Of a stretch of 64,000 nt of DNA, positions 55,638-64,000 are shown one piece after another (the first letter of the stretch is position 1; each line of letters begins with the position of its first letter). The stretch is from Desmonostoc muscorum LEGE 12446. GTDB lineage: Bacteria > Cyanobacteriota > Cyanobacteriia > Cyanobacteriales > Nostocaceae. The position numbers and the translations under genes were made by a program. The notes under the pieces are model-generated. The model had not been told where the DNA came from and searched no databases. It saw only the letters and a program-made list of their open reading frames with translations. Where the stretch lies: the NCBI RefSeq assembly GCF_015207005.2, contig NZ_JADEXS020000001.1:3782001-3846000 (forward strand), read 5' to 3'.

Positions 55638-55961
55638 ATGTCAGCAGCCGCACAAGTTACGGATTCTACTTTTAAGCAAGAAGTACTCGACAGCGAAGTA
55701 CCCGTTTTAGTTGACTTTTGGGCACCCTGGTGCGGACCATGCCGTATGGTAGCTCCTGTTGTCGATGAAATCTCCGAACAGTACAAAGGTCAAATCAAGG
55801 TTGTCAAAGTCAACACGGATGAAAATCCTAATGTTGCCAGTCAGTATGGCATCCGCAGCATACCCACATTAATGATTTTTAAGGGTGGACAAAAGGTAGA
55901 TATGGTTGTCGGCGCTGTGCCTAAAACTACATTAGCTACCACTCTGGAAAAGTATCTCTGA
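55638..55961 (+). CDS. trxA: Thioredoxin (m-type)
   Basis: 107 residues from ATG 55638, with GAAGG about ten bases upstream; the longer TTG start at 55620 would consume that ribosome site. The active site WCGPC (Cys32, Cys35) follows VDFWAP, and the cis-Pro loop RSIPTLMIF and the Gly-rich end ([10 protein letters not shown]) are intact. It is the general dithiol reductant for enzymes of carbon and nitrogen metabolism, reduced by ferredoxin- or NADPH-dependent reductases. The strong similarity to m-type thioredoxins of chloroplasts makes the call secure. Confidence 0.96.
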   Translation: MSAAAQVTDSTFKQEVLDSEVPVLVDFWAPWCGPCRMVAPVVDEISEQYKGQIKVVKVNTDENPNVASQYGIRSIPTLMIFKGGQKVDMVVGAVPKTTLATTLEKYL

Positions 55962-56627
55962 AACTCAATTGGTAACAAAATCCTCTTGAGTTATATATTC
56001 TTTTGTAACTTTAAGTTAATTTTTGCAAACAAGTTTGAAAGGCTTGAATTTCAAGTATTTCAAACTTGTTTACATTTGTATAGAATTTGAGGAGTCAGAA
56101 TTCAGAATTCAGAAGTCAGAAGTCAGAAGTCAGAATAAAAATTAGTTGCTCTGTGTTTAAATTAGGAATTATTCACTTAGCGATCGCCACTAGAATCGCT
56201 TTATCTGCCAGTTTGTTTGTTTCTTCTGGTATGATGCCCTGAATAATAACTAAAACAAACGCTATATTGCCCACAGCATCTACTCAAAGGATGTCTGAAC
56301 CAGAACAGAGATATTCATACCAGGCAGTTTTTATAGCAGTTTGCAATTGTGTGGAGTGCAGACAATTCGTAGGGGCGCACAGCTGTGCGCCCCTACCATG
56401 CGTCTCATTCAAATGAAAATCGCTATATCAGGGTTTCCTCACAACCAAATCATAATCTTGCTGTGTTTGCTAGAACCTAGAGGAAGCTTAAAATAAGCAA
56501 TGGGAATAATAAGCTTGTTCAAGAAAAGCAGCAAGTCATGCATTTCTAATTAAGTTCCACAAATGTTGAAGTAGCGATATATTTTGATAATCTATTTCCG
56601 ATAAATCAACTATTCGTTGTTGAATCT
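55962..56627. other. Intergenic region with MITE-like element
   Basis: About 660 bases without a gene. 56093-56135 carries TCAGAATTCAGAATTC and GTCAGAA tandem units. A 96-bp palindromic element lies at 56332-56427. The rest is AT-rich and unassigned. Confidence 0.6.
56332..56427. mobile_element. MITE-like palindromic element, 96 bp
   Basis: The ends TATAGCAGTTTGCAATTG and CAAATGAAAATCGCTATA are imperfect inverted repeats. The centre is a perfect 28-bp palindrome (GTAGGGGCGCACAG and complement, 56369-56396). Elements of the same plan lie at 40898-40992 and 23229-23308. Confidence 0.72.
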
Positions 56628-57440
56628 ATGAAGTCTTATTTAGCCGCCGCTATTCAATTAACCAGTGTGCCCGATCTCCAAAAAAATCTGGCACAGGCAG
56701 AAGAATTAATAGATCTTGCCGTGCGTCGAGGTGCTGAGTTGGTGGGTTTGCCAGAAAATTTTTCGTTTATGGGAGAAGAAAAAGACAGACTCGCCCAAGG
56801 GGATGCCATCGCCATTGAAAGTGAAAAATTCTTGAAAAAAATGGCTCAGCGCTTCCAAATTACCATCTTGGGCGGCAGCTTTCCACTTCCGGTAGATAAT
56901 ACAGGCAAAGTTTATAACACCACTCTACTCATTGACCCAAGCGGTCAAGAACTTGCCCGCTACTACAAAGTACACTTATTTGATGTTGATGTTCCCGACG
57001 GCAATACCTATCGAGAATCCAACACTGTTGTGGCAGGTACACAACTACCCCCCGTCTATTTTTCAGAAAAACTCGGTAATTTAGGACTTTCTATTTGTTA
57101 TGATGTCCGCTTCCCAGAACTGTACCGTCATTTGGCAGACAAGGGAGCCGATGTGTTATTTGTTCCTGCCGCTTTTACTGCTTTTACAGGGAAAGACCAC
57201 TGGCAAGTATTATTACAAGCAAGAGCCATCGAAAATACCGCTTACGTCATTGCTCCTGCCCAAACAGGCAACAACTACGGCCGCCGTCTAACCCACGGAC
57301 ACGCTGTGATTATTGACCCTTGGGGTGTAATTTTAGCCGATGCTGGGGAAAAACCGGGAATTGCGATCGCTGAAATTAAACCCACTAGGCTTGAACAAGT
57401 ACGGCGTCAAATGCCTTCTTTACAGCATCGGGTGTTTTAG
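56628..57440 (+). CDS. Carbon-nitrogen hydrolase (nitrilase superfamily, Nit1/Nit2-like)
   Basis: 270 residues. The catalytic triad is present: Glu43 (GLPENFSF), Lys114 (YYKVHLFD) and Cys157 (LSICYDVRFPELYR). YKVHLFDVDVPDG is characteristic of the Nit branch, whose members hydrolyse deaminated glutathione or omega-amides (metabolite repair). The protein is cytosolic. The exact substrate is inferred from the Nit-branch motif only. A terminator hairpin lies 90 bases after the stop. Confidence 0.9.
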   Translation: MKSYLAAAIQLTSVPDLQKNLAQAEELIDLAVRRGAELVGLPENFSFMGEEKDRLAQGDAIAIESEKFLKKMAQRFQITILGGSFPLPVDNTGKVYNTTLLIDPSGQELARYYKVHLFDVDVPDGNTYRESNTVVAGTQLPPVYFSEKLGNLGLSICYDVRFPELYRHLADKGADVLFVPAAFTAFTGKDHWQVLLQARAIENTAYVIAPAQTGNNYGRRLTHGHAVIIDPWGVILADAGEKPGIAIAEIKPTRLEQVRRQMPSLQHRVF

Positions 57441-57528
57441 GGAATGGGGAGTAGGGAGTGGGGAATAGGGAGATGGGGAGGCTGGGGAAGAATAACTCTT
57501 AACTCCTAACTCCTATAAATAAAACAAA

Positions 57529-57558
57529 AAACAGGGTGACTTCAACGCCACCCTGTTT
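57529..57558. terminator. Hairpin between nitrilase-like gene and aldolase
   Basis: AAACAGGGTG pairs with CACCCTGTTT around a ten-base loop, preceded by an A-rich run, so on the minus strand the stem is followed by T-rich sequence. It probably terminates transcription in both directions between the convergent genes. Confidence 0.72.
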
Positions 57559-57686
57559 ACTTATCCCAAAATGTAGGAGTGCTTTCGCTCCTATTTATGA
57601 ATTAAAGAAATTGGGAATTAGAAAAATTATAGTAACCGGCTATCTTACCCAGTCCCTAGCCCCCAATCCCCAGTTCCTTTTATTGA

Positions 57687-58766
57687 TTAAACTTTGGCAG
57701 CTGCTTTGGTAACAACGTTGAGTTCACCCTTAGCATACTTAGCAGCAAAATCTTCCAAAGAAATTTGCTTAATCTTGCTTGCGTTGCCAGCGGTGCCAAA
57801 TTGCTGATAGCGTTCAGCACAAACCTTCTGCATGTATGTAATAGAAGGCTTGAGGAAGTGACGGGGGTCAAACTCCTCTGGTTTTTTAGCCAAAGCTTCA
57901 CGTACAGCAGCAGTAATAGCCAAACGGTTGTCGGTGTCGATATTTACCTTACGTACACCGCTCTTGATGCCTTTTTGAATTTCTTCTACAGGTACACCGT
58001 AGGTTTCAGGAATTGCACCACCATACTGGTTAATCAGCGCTAGTAAATCTTCTGGTACAGAAGAAGAACCGTGCATCACCAAGTGGGTGTTAGGCAGACG
58101 GCGGTGAATTTCTTCAATGCGGCTGATGGCCAAAATTTCGCCAGTCGGCTTGCGGGTAAACTTGTAAGCACCGTGGCTTGTGCCAATGGCAACAGCCAAA
58201 GCATCTACTTGGGTTGCTTCTACGAATTCAACAGCTTCATCGGGGTCGGTTAGCAGTTGGGAATGGTCGAGTGTACCCTCAAAACCGTGACCATCTTCTG
58301 CTTCACCAGCACCAGTTTCTAGAGAACCCAAACAACCGAGTTCACCTTCGACGCTGACGCCCAAAGCATGAGCTACATTTACGACTTCGCGGGTAACATT
58401 GACGTTGTACTCGAAGCTAGCGGGAGTCTTAGCATCAGCTTCCAAAGAACCATCCATCATCACGCTGGTGAAGTTGTTCTTAATTGCTGAGTAGCAGGTG
58501 GCAGGCGCATTACCATGATCTTGGTGCATGACAATGGGAATGTGAGGATAGGTTTCTACCGCTGCCAAAATCAGGTGGCGCAGAAAGTTTTCTCCAGCAT
58601 AAGCACGAGCGCCACGAGAAGCTTGTAAAATTACGGGGCTATCTGTCTCTACAGCAGCCTTCAGGATTGCCTGAATCTGCTCCAAATTGTTAACGTTGAA
58701 AGCTGGGATGCCGTAACCGTTTTCAGCCGCGTGATCCAACAGCAGCCGCAGTGGTACAAGCGCCAT
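57687..58766 (-). CDS. fba: Fructose-bisphosphate aldolase, class II
   Basis: 359 residues. Seen: [14 protein letters not shown], the zinc-binding HQDHGN (metal His after MHQDHG), [25 protein letters not shown] and [13 protein letters not shown], the motif series of class II (type B) aldolases of cyanobacteria. It acts in glycolysis and the Calvin cycle on fructose and sedoheptulose bisphosphates. A strong AGGAGG precedes the ATG on this strand, as expected for a highly expressed gene. Only one aldolase gene is in the window. Confidence 0.96.
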   Translation of the reverse strand: MALVPLRLLLDHAAENGYGIPAFNVNNLEQIQAILKAAVETDSPVILQASRGARAYAGENFLRHLILAAVETYPHIPIVMHQDHGNAPATCYSAIKNNFTSVMMDGSLEADAKTPASFEYNVNVTREVVNVAHALGVSVEGELGCLGSLETGAGEAEDGHGFEGTLDHSQLLTDPDEAVEFVEATQVDALAVAIGTSHGAYKFTRKPTGEILAISRIEEIHRRLPNTHLVMHGSSSVPEDLLALINQYGGAIPETYGVPVEEIQKGIKSGVRKVNIDTDNRLAITAAVREALAKKPEEFDPRHFLKPSITYMQKVCAERYQQFGTAGNASKIKQISLEDFAAKYAKGELNVVTKAAAKV

Positions 58767-59010
58767 AGATAGTCCTCCTAATGTGGTTGTCAGCTAGTCG
58801 GTGTGAGAGAAGCGTAATAATCACGCTAAATCTTAAGAGTTTTTTCAACTTATAGGAAATTATAACTAGTGTTGTGTGCTTATGTTGAAAAAGTTTAAGC
58901 TAAAGTTACTTTAAATATGACCTATAGTACTGTACACTCAGCTACCCGAAGGTTAAACGCTTTGGTAGCCTTGTATGCCAAATCATTCATCAAAGGCGAT
59001 CGCCTCAGCT

Positions 59011-59697
59011 TTAATTTGCTAATTTTTGGACAAATGCTGCATGTTCGGGAGATTGTAAGCCTGCTTGTAAAAAATTTAACACTGACTGCATATTCCCTGT
59101 TAATAATTCTGCAACCGCTAACCACAACCCTGGAAAAACTCGACTTCGCAGAATTTCACTACTATCAGTAGCTAACTCTAGATACTTGCCCTGTTCCAAA
59201 TAGAACCAACTCAATTTCTGATCGAGTACTTGGCAAACAATATATTCTTTGACTCCATTGCGGCGATAGGCTTGTTTTTTGGCATGGAGGTCGATGGCGA
59301 CACTACTAGCGGCAATTTCGACAATTAACTCTGGTACGCCTTCAATATAATCATCTTCACTCAGCCTTGCTTGACCGCCCGCTTCTGGGTTGATGAGGAG
59401 AACGGCATCTGGTTGAGGTTCGTTATCTAAGTCTAGGCGCACAGTGGGTTCAACTCCCAAAGCTACACCAGGTGTAGCCGCTTCATAAGTACCTAGCCAA
59501 CCAACAATCCAACCGTGTGGTTGACCGTGACTTCTAAAACGCAAAGCAGCAGGCATGATATAGACAATTCCCTCAATCAATTCGGCTTTTTTCAAGTTAG
59601 GCATGGCGTTGTAACGCCGCTCAAATTCATAGCGGGTGAGTTTGTCACCATTTTCTAACAAGGGAATTGTCCGATGCTGTGGAGGTGTTTTGACCAT
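59011..59697 (-). CDS. Uma2 family protein (PD-(D/E)XK nuclease fold)
   Basis: 228 residues. AELIEGIVYIM, PQPDAVLLI (Asp), ELIVEIAASSVAIDLHAKKQAYRRNGVKEYIVCQV (with Glu and Lys of the nuclease core) identify a second Uma2 protein, of a different subgroup from the one at 34.7 kb. A C-terminal extension of about 50 residues is present. The function of the family is not settled; transposon-derived or mobile nuclease origins have been suggested. It lies directly before the DUF4157 pair on the other strand. Confidence 0.88.
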   Translation of the reverse strand: MVKTPPQHRTIPLLENGDKLTRYEFERRYNAMPNLKKAELIEGIVYIMPAALRFRSHGQPHGWIVGWLGTYEAATPGVALGVEPTVRLDLDNEPQPDAVLLINPEAGGQARLSEDDYIEGVPELIVEIAASSVAIDLHAKKQAYRRNGVKEYIVCQVLDQKLSWFYLEQGKYLELATDSSEILRSRVFPGLWLAVAELLTGNMQSVLNFLQAGLQSPEHAAFVQKLAN

Positions 59698-59879
59698 GAC
59701 GATGGTATTTGGGATTAGCCTATGCCTATCCTACCGAATTGGGGAAATTCTATTGTAATAAGGAAAGAATTTTTTCTTCACACGCGTTTAAAATCGGGGG
59801 CTTTAAACCTCCCTTGGACATCCAGTCGCACAGAATCCATTCTGGATTCAGGCGGATGTATTCTGAATTCTTCTTCGGT

Positions 59880-59973
59880 AAATTTATACTTAAGTTCATA
59901 GCGATCGCCGCCCAACAAACCATAAAATTGGTTTGAAAATTATGCTCTGTCTCAGCTATTAATGGAGGGAGAG
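59880..59973 (+). promoter_or_regulatory. Shared upstream block of DUF4157 gene 1
   Basis: The sequence from AAATTTATACTTAAGT to the start codon is nearly the same as that at about 61231-61325 before the second gene, including GCTCTGTCTCAGCTATTAAT and the ribosome site GGAGGGAG. Both genes probably use the same promoter design. Confidence 0.65.
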
Positions 59974-61092
59974 ATGAGCGATCGCACGTTTGGACGCAAG
60001 AAAACAGCAGCATCAAATTTTTCCAATCGGTCGCTTGTCTCACCCACAACTCCCACTCTGGCAAATCCAGTGCGGGGCTTCGGTTTAGCAACAAATAATC
60101 TAATTCAAACACAAACTGAGCTATCAACTGACCAGCAAGAGGCAGAATCTGCTAATGAGCAATTATTAGAACAACAAGCTTTAAGAGAAAAGCCCATTAC
60201 TCACGACATGAGTCGCATATCCTTGCGTCGTCCCCAGGCAAGCGCACAGGCGTTTACTCATGGTAGTGATGTTTACTTTGGGGAAGGGAAAGCACCGGAA
60301 AATAATGAGTTGACCCATGTAGTGCAGCAGACGGGAAATCAAAACTCCATTCAACGTAACCTTCTTGGTGATATCAGTCCTAGTGGAACAGCTTCTTCAG
60401 ATGGTGAAGATTCTTCAAGACTAGCTAGTCTCAGTAGACCAGAATATATTATTGCTCAATCAGGCAGTCGCTATACTTTGCTTCCTCTCCAACCCAATGG
60501 ACAGACATTATATTTCTTCTATGGATATGAAGCAGGCAACTCCTCTGACCAAGCAGCAAGAGATTCAGAAGCTCCTTTTATTGAAGATGATGTTATATAT
60601 GCTGCAAGGAGCGGCTTTACCGTAGTCTATGACTTAGAAGGAACTGCTGGCAATTTTGCTGAGGCAATCTTTAACCCATCGACCTATGGAATATATTGGA
60701 GTGGTCATGGCGATATGCAGGGGAATATTTGGACATCCGACAATATTTTGATTAGACCAGAAATGATCAGTAGAGACCGACACGGTGGGCAGGTTAGTCC
60801 TAATCTGAGGTATTTCATATTAGCAGCATGTGGCTCTGCTCAGGCGCAACAGGCTTGGCAACTTGCTTTACCTCAAGGCTGTCAATTTGAAGGTTGGCTT
60901 AACTTAACCAGTAATAGGGAAGGAGTAGACTTCACTGATTCTGCTTGGTCTGAGGATCTAGATCAATTATTTCCTCATGGTGGACTTCACCCTGACAGAG
61001 AACTCAGAGACTATATTGAAGATGTCAGGAGAGAGGGTGCAGGGCGCGAGCCAGGAGCTACAGACACCACTGTACCAACAACTGGGCGATAG
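59974..61092 (+). CDS. DUF4157-type eCIS cargo candidate with caspase-like C-terminus
   Basis: 372 residues from ATG 59974, placed directly after GGAGGGAGAG. Residues 1-95 share a leader with the next gene (MSDR-x-FG-x-KKTAAS, SLVSPTTPTLANPV, LEQQA, THD-x-SRISLRRPQ). A shortened DUF4157 segment follows (AQAFTHGSDVYFGEGKAPENNEL then THVVQQTG): compared with the intact copy, the block around HELTH and about 100 residues before it are deleted, so no zinc site remains. The C-terminal half has YWSGHGD and ILAACGSAQ, a His-Gly plus Cys dyad (His245, Cys286 from this start) spaced as in caspase/CHAT-like proteases. DUF4157 is a marker of effectors loaded into extracellular contractile injection systems. 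Effector status is inferred; the toxin fold is a motif-level call. Confidence 0.65.
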   Translation: MSDRTFGRKKTAASNFSNRSLVSPTTPTLANPVRGFGLATNNLIQTQTELSTDQQEAESANEQLLEQQALREKPITHDMSRISLRRPQASAQAFTHGSDVYFGEGKAPENNELTHVVQQTGNQNSIQRNLLGDISPSGTASSDGEDSSRLASLSRPEYIIAQSGSRYTLLPLQPNGQTLYFFYGYEAGNSSDQAARDSEAPFIEDDVIYAARSGFTVVYDLEGTAGNFAEAIFNPSTYGIYWSGHGDMQGNIWTSDNILIRPEMISRDRHGGQVSPNLRYFILAACGSAQAQQAWQLALPQGCQFEGWLNLTSNREGVDFTDSAWSEDLDQLFPHGGLHPDRELRDYIEDVRREGAGREPGATDTTVPTTGR

Positions 61093-61230
61093 CCGATATA
61101 AGGAAAAATCACCACAGTTAACAGAGCTTCAACTCTTACAAGACGAAATGGTTGGCAAGAAATTCAAGTGCGATCACCTATTTTTTGAGCGAGCATTTCT
61201 CAAAAAAGAGCGATCGCTGGCAATGCTTTT

Positions 61231-61325
61231 AAATTTATACTTAAGTCCATAGCGATCGCTACCCAACCAACTATAAAATTCCTATAAAAAACAATGCTCT
61301 GTCTCAGCTATTAATGGAGGGAGAG
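61231..61325 (+). promoter_or_regulatory. Shared upstream block of DUF4157 gene 2
   Basis: Duplicate of the block before gene 1 (TTTATACTTAAG-x-CCATAGCGATCGC, then GCTCTGTCTCAGCTATTAAT and GGAGGGAG). Its presence shows that the duplication unit included regulatory DNA. Confidence 0.65.
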
Positions 61326-64000
61326 ATGAGCGATCGTAAGTTCGGATCTAAGAAAACAGCCGCATCAACTTTTTCTAATTCATCGCTTGTTTCACCCACA
61401 ACACCGACGTTGGCGAATCCAGTGCAGAGCTTTGGTTTACCAACAAATAATGTAGCAGCAACTGAGGTATCAACCGATCTGCAAGAGGCACAATCTGCTG
61501 ATGAGCAACTATTAGAACAACAAGCCATCTCAGAAAAGCCCGTTACTCACGACATTAGTCGCATATCCTTGCGTCGTCCCCAGGCGAAGTTGACGGTGGG
61601 AGAACCAGGGGATAGGTATGAGCAGGAAGCTGACATGATAGCCAATACGGTCATGTCAATGCCAGCACTAACTGTGCAACGGGAAGAGATTTTAGAAGAA
61701 GAAGATCCAGCTAAACTTCTGAATACATCCATCCAAAGAGAGATATCACCAGAGGAAGAAGAATTACAAACCAAGTCTACATTACAAACGGCTAGCGATC
61801 GCAGTTTGGAAGGTGGGGATCGTCTTGAGAATCAGCTAAATGGTAGTAAAGGTGGGGGAAGTCCATTAGCAGATGATGTGCGAAGTTTCATGGAACCCAG
61901 ATTTGGCGCTGACTTCAGTCAGGTACGGGTGCATACCAATAGCCAAGCAGTGCAGATGAACCAAGAGTTAGGCGCACAGGCTTTTACTCATGGAAATGAT
62001 GTTTATTATGGGCAAGGAAAAGCACCGGGGAATAATGAGTTGACAGCCCATGAGTTAACTCATGTGGTGCAGCAGACAGGCTCAGTACAGTCTCGAATTA
62101 ACCGTTATTTGGCAACACCGAATTTTACCTTAAATACATCGGAAACTCCCCAAATCCAGCGTGACGGGGAAGGTAACAATCTCGAACGCTTGAACGAAAT
62201 GCTGGATAAGTTTAACGTACCAGAAGAGGATGTCATTAAGTTGTGCGGGCAATTGACCGCTCCAGAAAAAGCCACCGTCCTCGCTGGAGGGTATCGCAGT
62301 CGGATGATTGCTGCTCTGAATGTCAGTGAGATGGTGCAAGCCCTGAATAACTTGAATCCGCCTTTAAGTACCAAACTTGAATGGTTGGAAGCCACAACGA
62401 CCTTCGGTAGTCGCCAACTGGATTATTCAACGATTCAACCCTGGATTACAGCAGCTCCCCAAGCTGAAAAGGATGCCCTAAAAATCAATTATTGGAAGAA
62501 TTTCTTTGTCAATGTCTGTACTAATCAAACAATGGTCACAGCCCTGAATGATTTGGGCTTTGACTTAATCACCAAATTGACCTGGCTGCAAGCCGAAATG
62601 ACCGTCACCAGTTTAGAACTGGATTATGCCACCATTAAACCCTGGATTACCGCAGCACCCCAGACTGAAAAGGATGCTCTGAAAACTGACACCTGGAAGA
62701 ATTTCTTTGTCAATGTTTGTACCAATGAAACGATGGTCACAGCCTTGAATGATTTGGGCTTTGACTTGCAAACCAAATTGAACTGGCTGGAAGCCGAAAT
62801 GACCATTACCAGTTGGGAATTGAGCTACACAACCATTCAACCCTGGATTACCGCAGCGCCCCAGGGTGAAAGGGATGCCTTGAAAACCGACGCCTGGAAG
62901 AATTTCTTTGTCAAGGTTTGTACTAATCAAACAATGATTACAGCCGTGAATGATTTGGGCTTTGACTTAATTACCAAATTGACCTGGCTGGATGCCGAAA
63001 TGACTATCACGCGTTTAGAACTAGATTATGCCACCATTAAACCCTGGATTACCGCAGCACCCCAGGGTGAAAAGGATGCGCTAAAAACTGACACTTGGAA
63101 GAATTTCTTTGTTAAAGTCTGTACTAACGACACGATGGTTGATGCATTGATCGATCTGAATTTTGACCTCACCACAAAGCTGACATGGTTGTTGGCAGAA
63201 GGAGTTGGAGATGCTGCACTCGCAAATCTTATCGGCTCTGGAGATATTTTCACAGCCTTAGCTGGTTTGGATGAGGCTCAAATCACACAGCTGCGACGCA
63301 ACAGTGATTTAATAGATGTGCTGCAAAAGCTTATGACCAACGCTGAATTTGCACAATTGGCTGCTAATTTAGTGTTAATTACACCCTCGACAGTTGTAGA
63401 TCGAGTTAACGCCCGTAATGAAGCGCTGCGAATTCTGACCGTCCAGTTGAATAATAAAGAGATTGCCAGAAGTACCATTAATGGCAATATGCAAGTAGTG
63501 ATTATCCCCAGAAATAAGTTATTGACCGATGTCGCGCAATTTGCCGATTTGGCTGGAACAAGCACGTTTGATGGCAGACGGTGGGAAACGGTTCGAGGCG
63601 TCGGCCATGGCAATTATGTGGCCGTAACGGAAGAAAATCTGCTCGGTGGAAATTGTACAGCCACCTTTGGAGGTAATCCTGTTTCTGGAACTTATGCAAC
63701 AGGCTATTCTACGACTAGCCATGAATTTGCTCACGGTCTGCATGATAACTCTTTGACAGATGCCGATCGCCAAATCATTACCAATGCTTACAATGCCCGA
63801 AAAGCCCTGGCCACAGCAAGTCCCACCGATCCAAATCAATGGGTTGATGGTCGAGAAGGGTGCTATGCCTCCCAAACTGACCATGAATTCTTTGCACAAC
63901 TGAGTAACGCATACTTAGGAACCAATACTGGAAACGATCCAAACACCGGAGATCCACGCCACAATGGAAAAGCTTGGGTACAAACCCATGAACCAACTGT
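61326..64000 (+). CDS. DUF4157-type eCIS cargo candidate with C-terminal zinc metalloprotease (3' end outside window)
   Basis: The frame is open from ATG 61326 (after GGAGGGAG) to the right edge, 891 codons without a stop. Order: shared N-terminal leader (1-90), start of DUF4157 (AKLTVGEPGDRYEQEADMIA), acidic linker, DUF4157 core (MEPRFGADFSQVRVHTNSQAV) with HELTH (His242-Glu243, His246), four 67-residue helical repeats (366-633), a linker, and a protease domain with HEFAH (His799-Glu800, His803) followed by YASQTDHEFFAQLSNAYLG (Glu854 a likely third ligand). The last pattern resembles lethal-factor-like (ATLF) zinc proteases. Family knowledge places DUF4157 proteins in eCIS cargo; no sheath or baseplate gene is in the window. 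The delivery role is inferred. Confidence 0.78.
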   Translation, partial: MSDRKFGSKKTAASTFSNSSLVSPTTPTLANPVQSFGLPTNNVAATEVSTDLQEAQSADEQLLEQQAISEKPVTHDISRISLRRPQAKLTVGEPGDRYEQEADMIANTVMSMPALTVQREEILEEEDPAKLLNTSIQREISPEEEELQTKSTLQTASDRSLEGGDRLENQLNGSKGGGSPLADDVRSFMEPRFGADFSQVRVHTNSQAVQMNQELGAQAFTHGNDVYYGQGKAPGNNELTAHELTHVVQQTGSVQSRINRYLATPNFTLNTSETPQIQRDGEGNNLERLNEMLDKFNVPEEDVIKLCGQLTAPEKATVLAGGYRSRMIAALNVSEMVQALNNLNPPLSTKLEWLEATTTFGSRQLDYSTIQPWITAAPQAEKDALKINYWKNFFVNVCTNQTMVTALNDLGFDLITKLTWLQAEMTVTSLELDYATIKPWITAAPQTEKDALKTDTWKNFFVNVCTNETMVTALNDLGFDLQTKLNWLEAEMTITSWELSYTTIQPWITAAPQGERDALKTDAWKNFFVKVCTNQTMITAVNDLGFDLITKLTWLDAEMTITRLELDYATIKPWITAAPQGEKDALKTDTWKNFFVKVCTNDTMVDALIDLNFDLTTKLTWLLAEGVGDAALANLIGSGDIFTALAGLDEAQITQLRRNSDLIDVLQKLMTNAEFAQLAANLVLITPSTVVDRVNARNEALRILTVQLNNKEIARSTINGNMQVVIIPRNKLLTDVAQFADLAGTSTFDGRRWETVRGVGHGNYVAVTEENLLGGNCTATFGGNPVSGTYATGYSTTSHEFAHGLHDNSLTDADRQIITNAYNARKALATASPTDPNQWVDGREGCYASQTDHEFFAQLSNAYLGTNTGNDPNTGDPRHNGKAWVQTHEPT
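62421..63224 (+). repeat. Four 201-bp tandem coding repeats
   Basis: Units begin at 62421, 62622, 62823 and 63024, exactly 201 bp (67 codons) apart. Each encodes a motif of the type TIKPWITAAP-x-x-EKDALK then TWKNFFV-x-VCTN-x-TMVTALNDLGFDL. The DNA is highly similar between units, which points to recent amplification or gene conversion. Confidence 0.93.

Overview
The window reads as chromosomal DNA of a filamentous, Nostoc-like cyanobacterium. The pointers are frequent HIP1 octamers (GCGATCGC), heptanucleotide repeat tracts of the STRR type (CCCCAAT, CCCCAGT, CCCCTGC) in most intergenic regions, several palindromic repeat families, and typical cyanobacterial genes (DUF1995, GuaB3, TMEM14 family, DUF815, DnaJ/pentapeptide fusion, N-acylglucosamine 2-epimerase, cyanobacterial DAHP synthase). 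No tRNA, rRNA or CRISPR array was seen.

Layout. 1-0.6 kb: 3' part of radC. 1.4-8.4 kb: a same-strand lipid-oxidation cluster: alpha-dioxygenase/cyclooxygenase-like haem dioxygenase, catalase-related hydroperoxide lyase, GMC oxidoreductase and patatin-like lipase. 8.6-13.2 kb: two CPA1-type Na+/H+ antiporters around a DUF389 membrane protein. 13.6-17.7 kb: DUF1995, a vapB antitoxin with a broken vapC, an AAA ATPase-DUF4435 fusion resembling the PARIS defence proteins, and a cysteine desulfurase carrying a palindromic insertion. 17.9-25.6 kb: a phospholipase D lipoprotein, a histidine kinase separated from an OmpR regulator by an IS5-type element, DnaJ/pentapeptide and a membrane protein. 26.5-27.9 kb: an untranslated leader with a short peptide that is about half Phe/Tyr/Trp and overlaps a switchable terminator, followed by DAHP synthase; this looks like ribosome-mediated attenuation of aromatic amino acid synthesis. 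28.3-33.1 kb: RND efflux pair whose reading frames have absorbed intergenic repeats. 33.2-45.1 kb: mixed small genes, two-domain hydroxylase/SDR, AlkA, EamA transporter, DUF815 ATPase, a TerB-C coiled-coil protein next to a BrxD-like ATPase, and the epimerase. 45.5-51.4 kb: secreted Calx-beta/RTX metalloprotease, a decayed partial copy cut by a MITE with target duplication, and a frameshifted ISAs1-type element. 51.5-58.8 kb: housekeeping genes dnaN, DUF218, guaB3, trxA, nitrilase-like and class II aldolase. 59-64 kb: a Uma2 gene and two tandem DUF4157 proteins that share upstream DNA and N-terminus but end in different predicted proteases (caspase-like; HExxH zinc protease). They look like contractile-injection (eCIS) cargo. 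The second is the largest partial gene and runs off the right edge.

The strongest candidates for under-described biology are the aromatic leader/attenuator, the paired DUF4157 cargo genes, the oxylipin cluster with its two extra enzymes, and the spread of intergenic repeats into reading frames.
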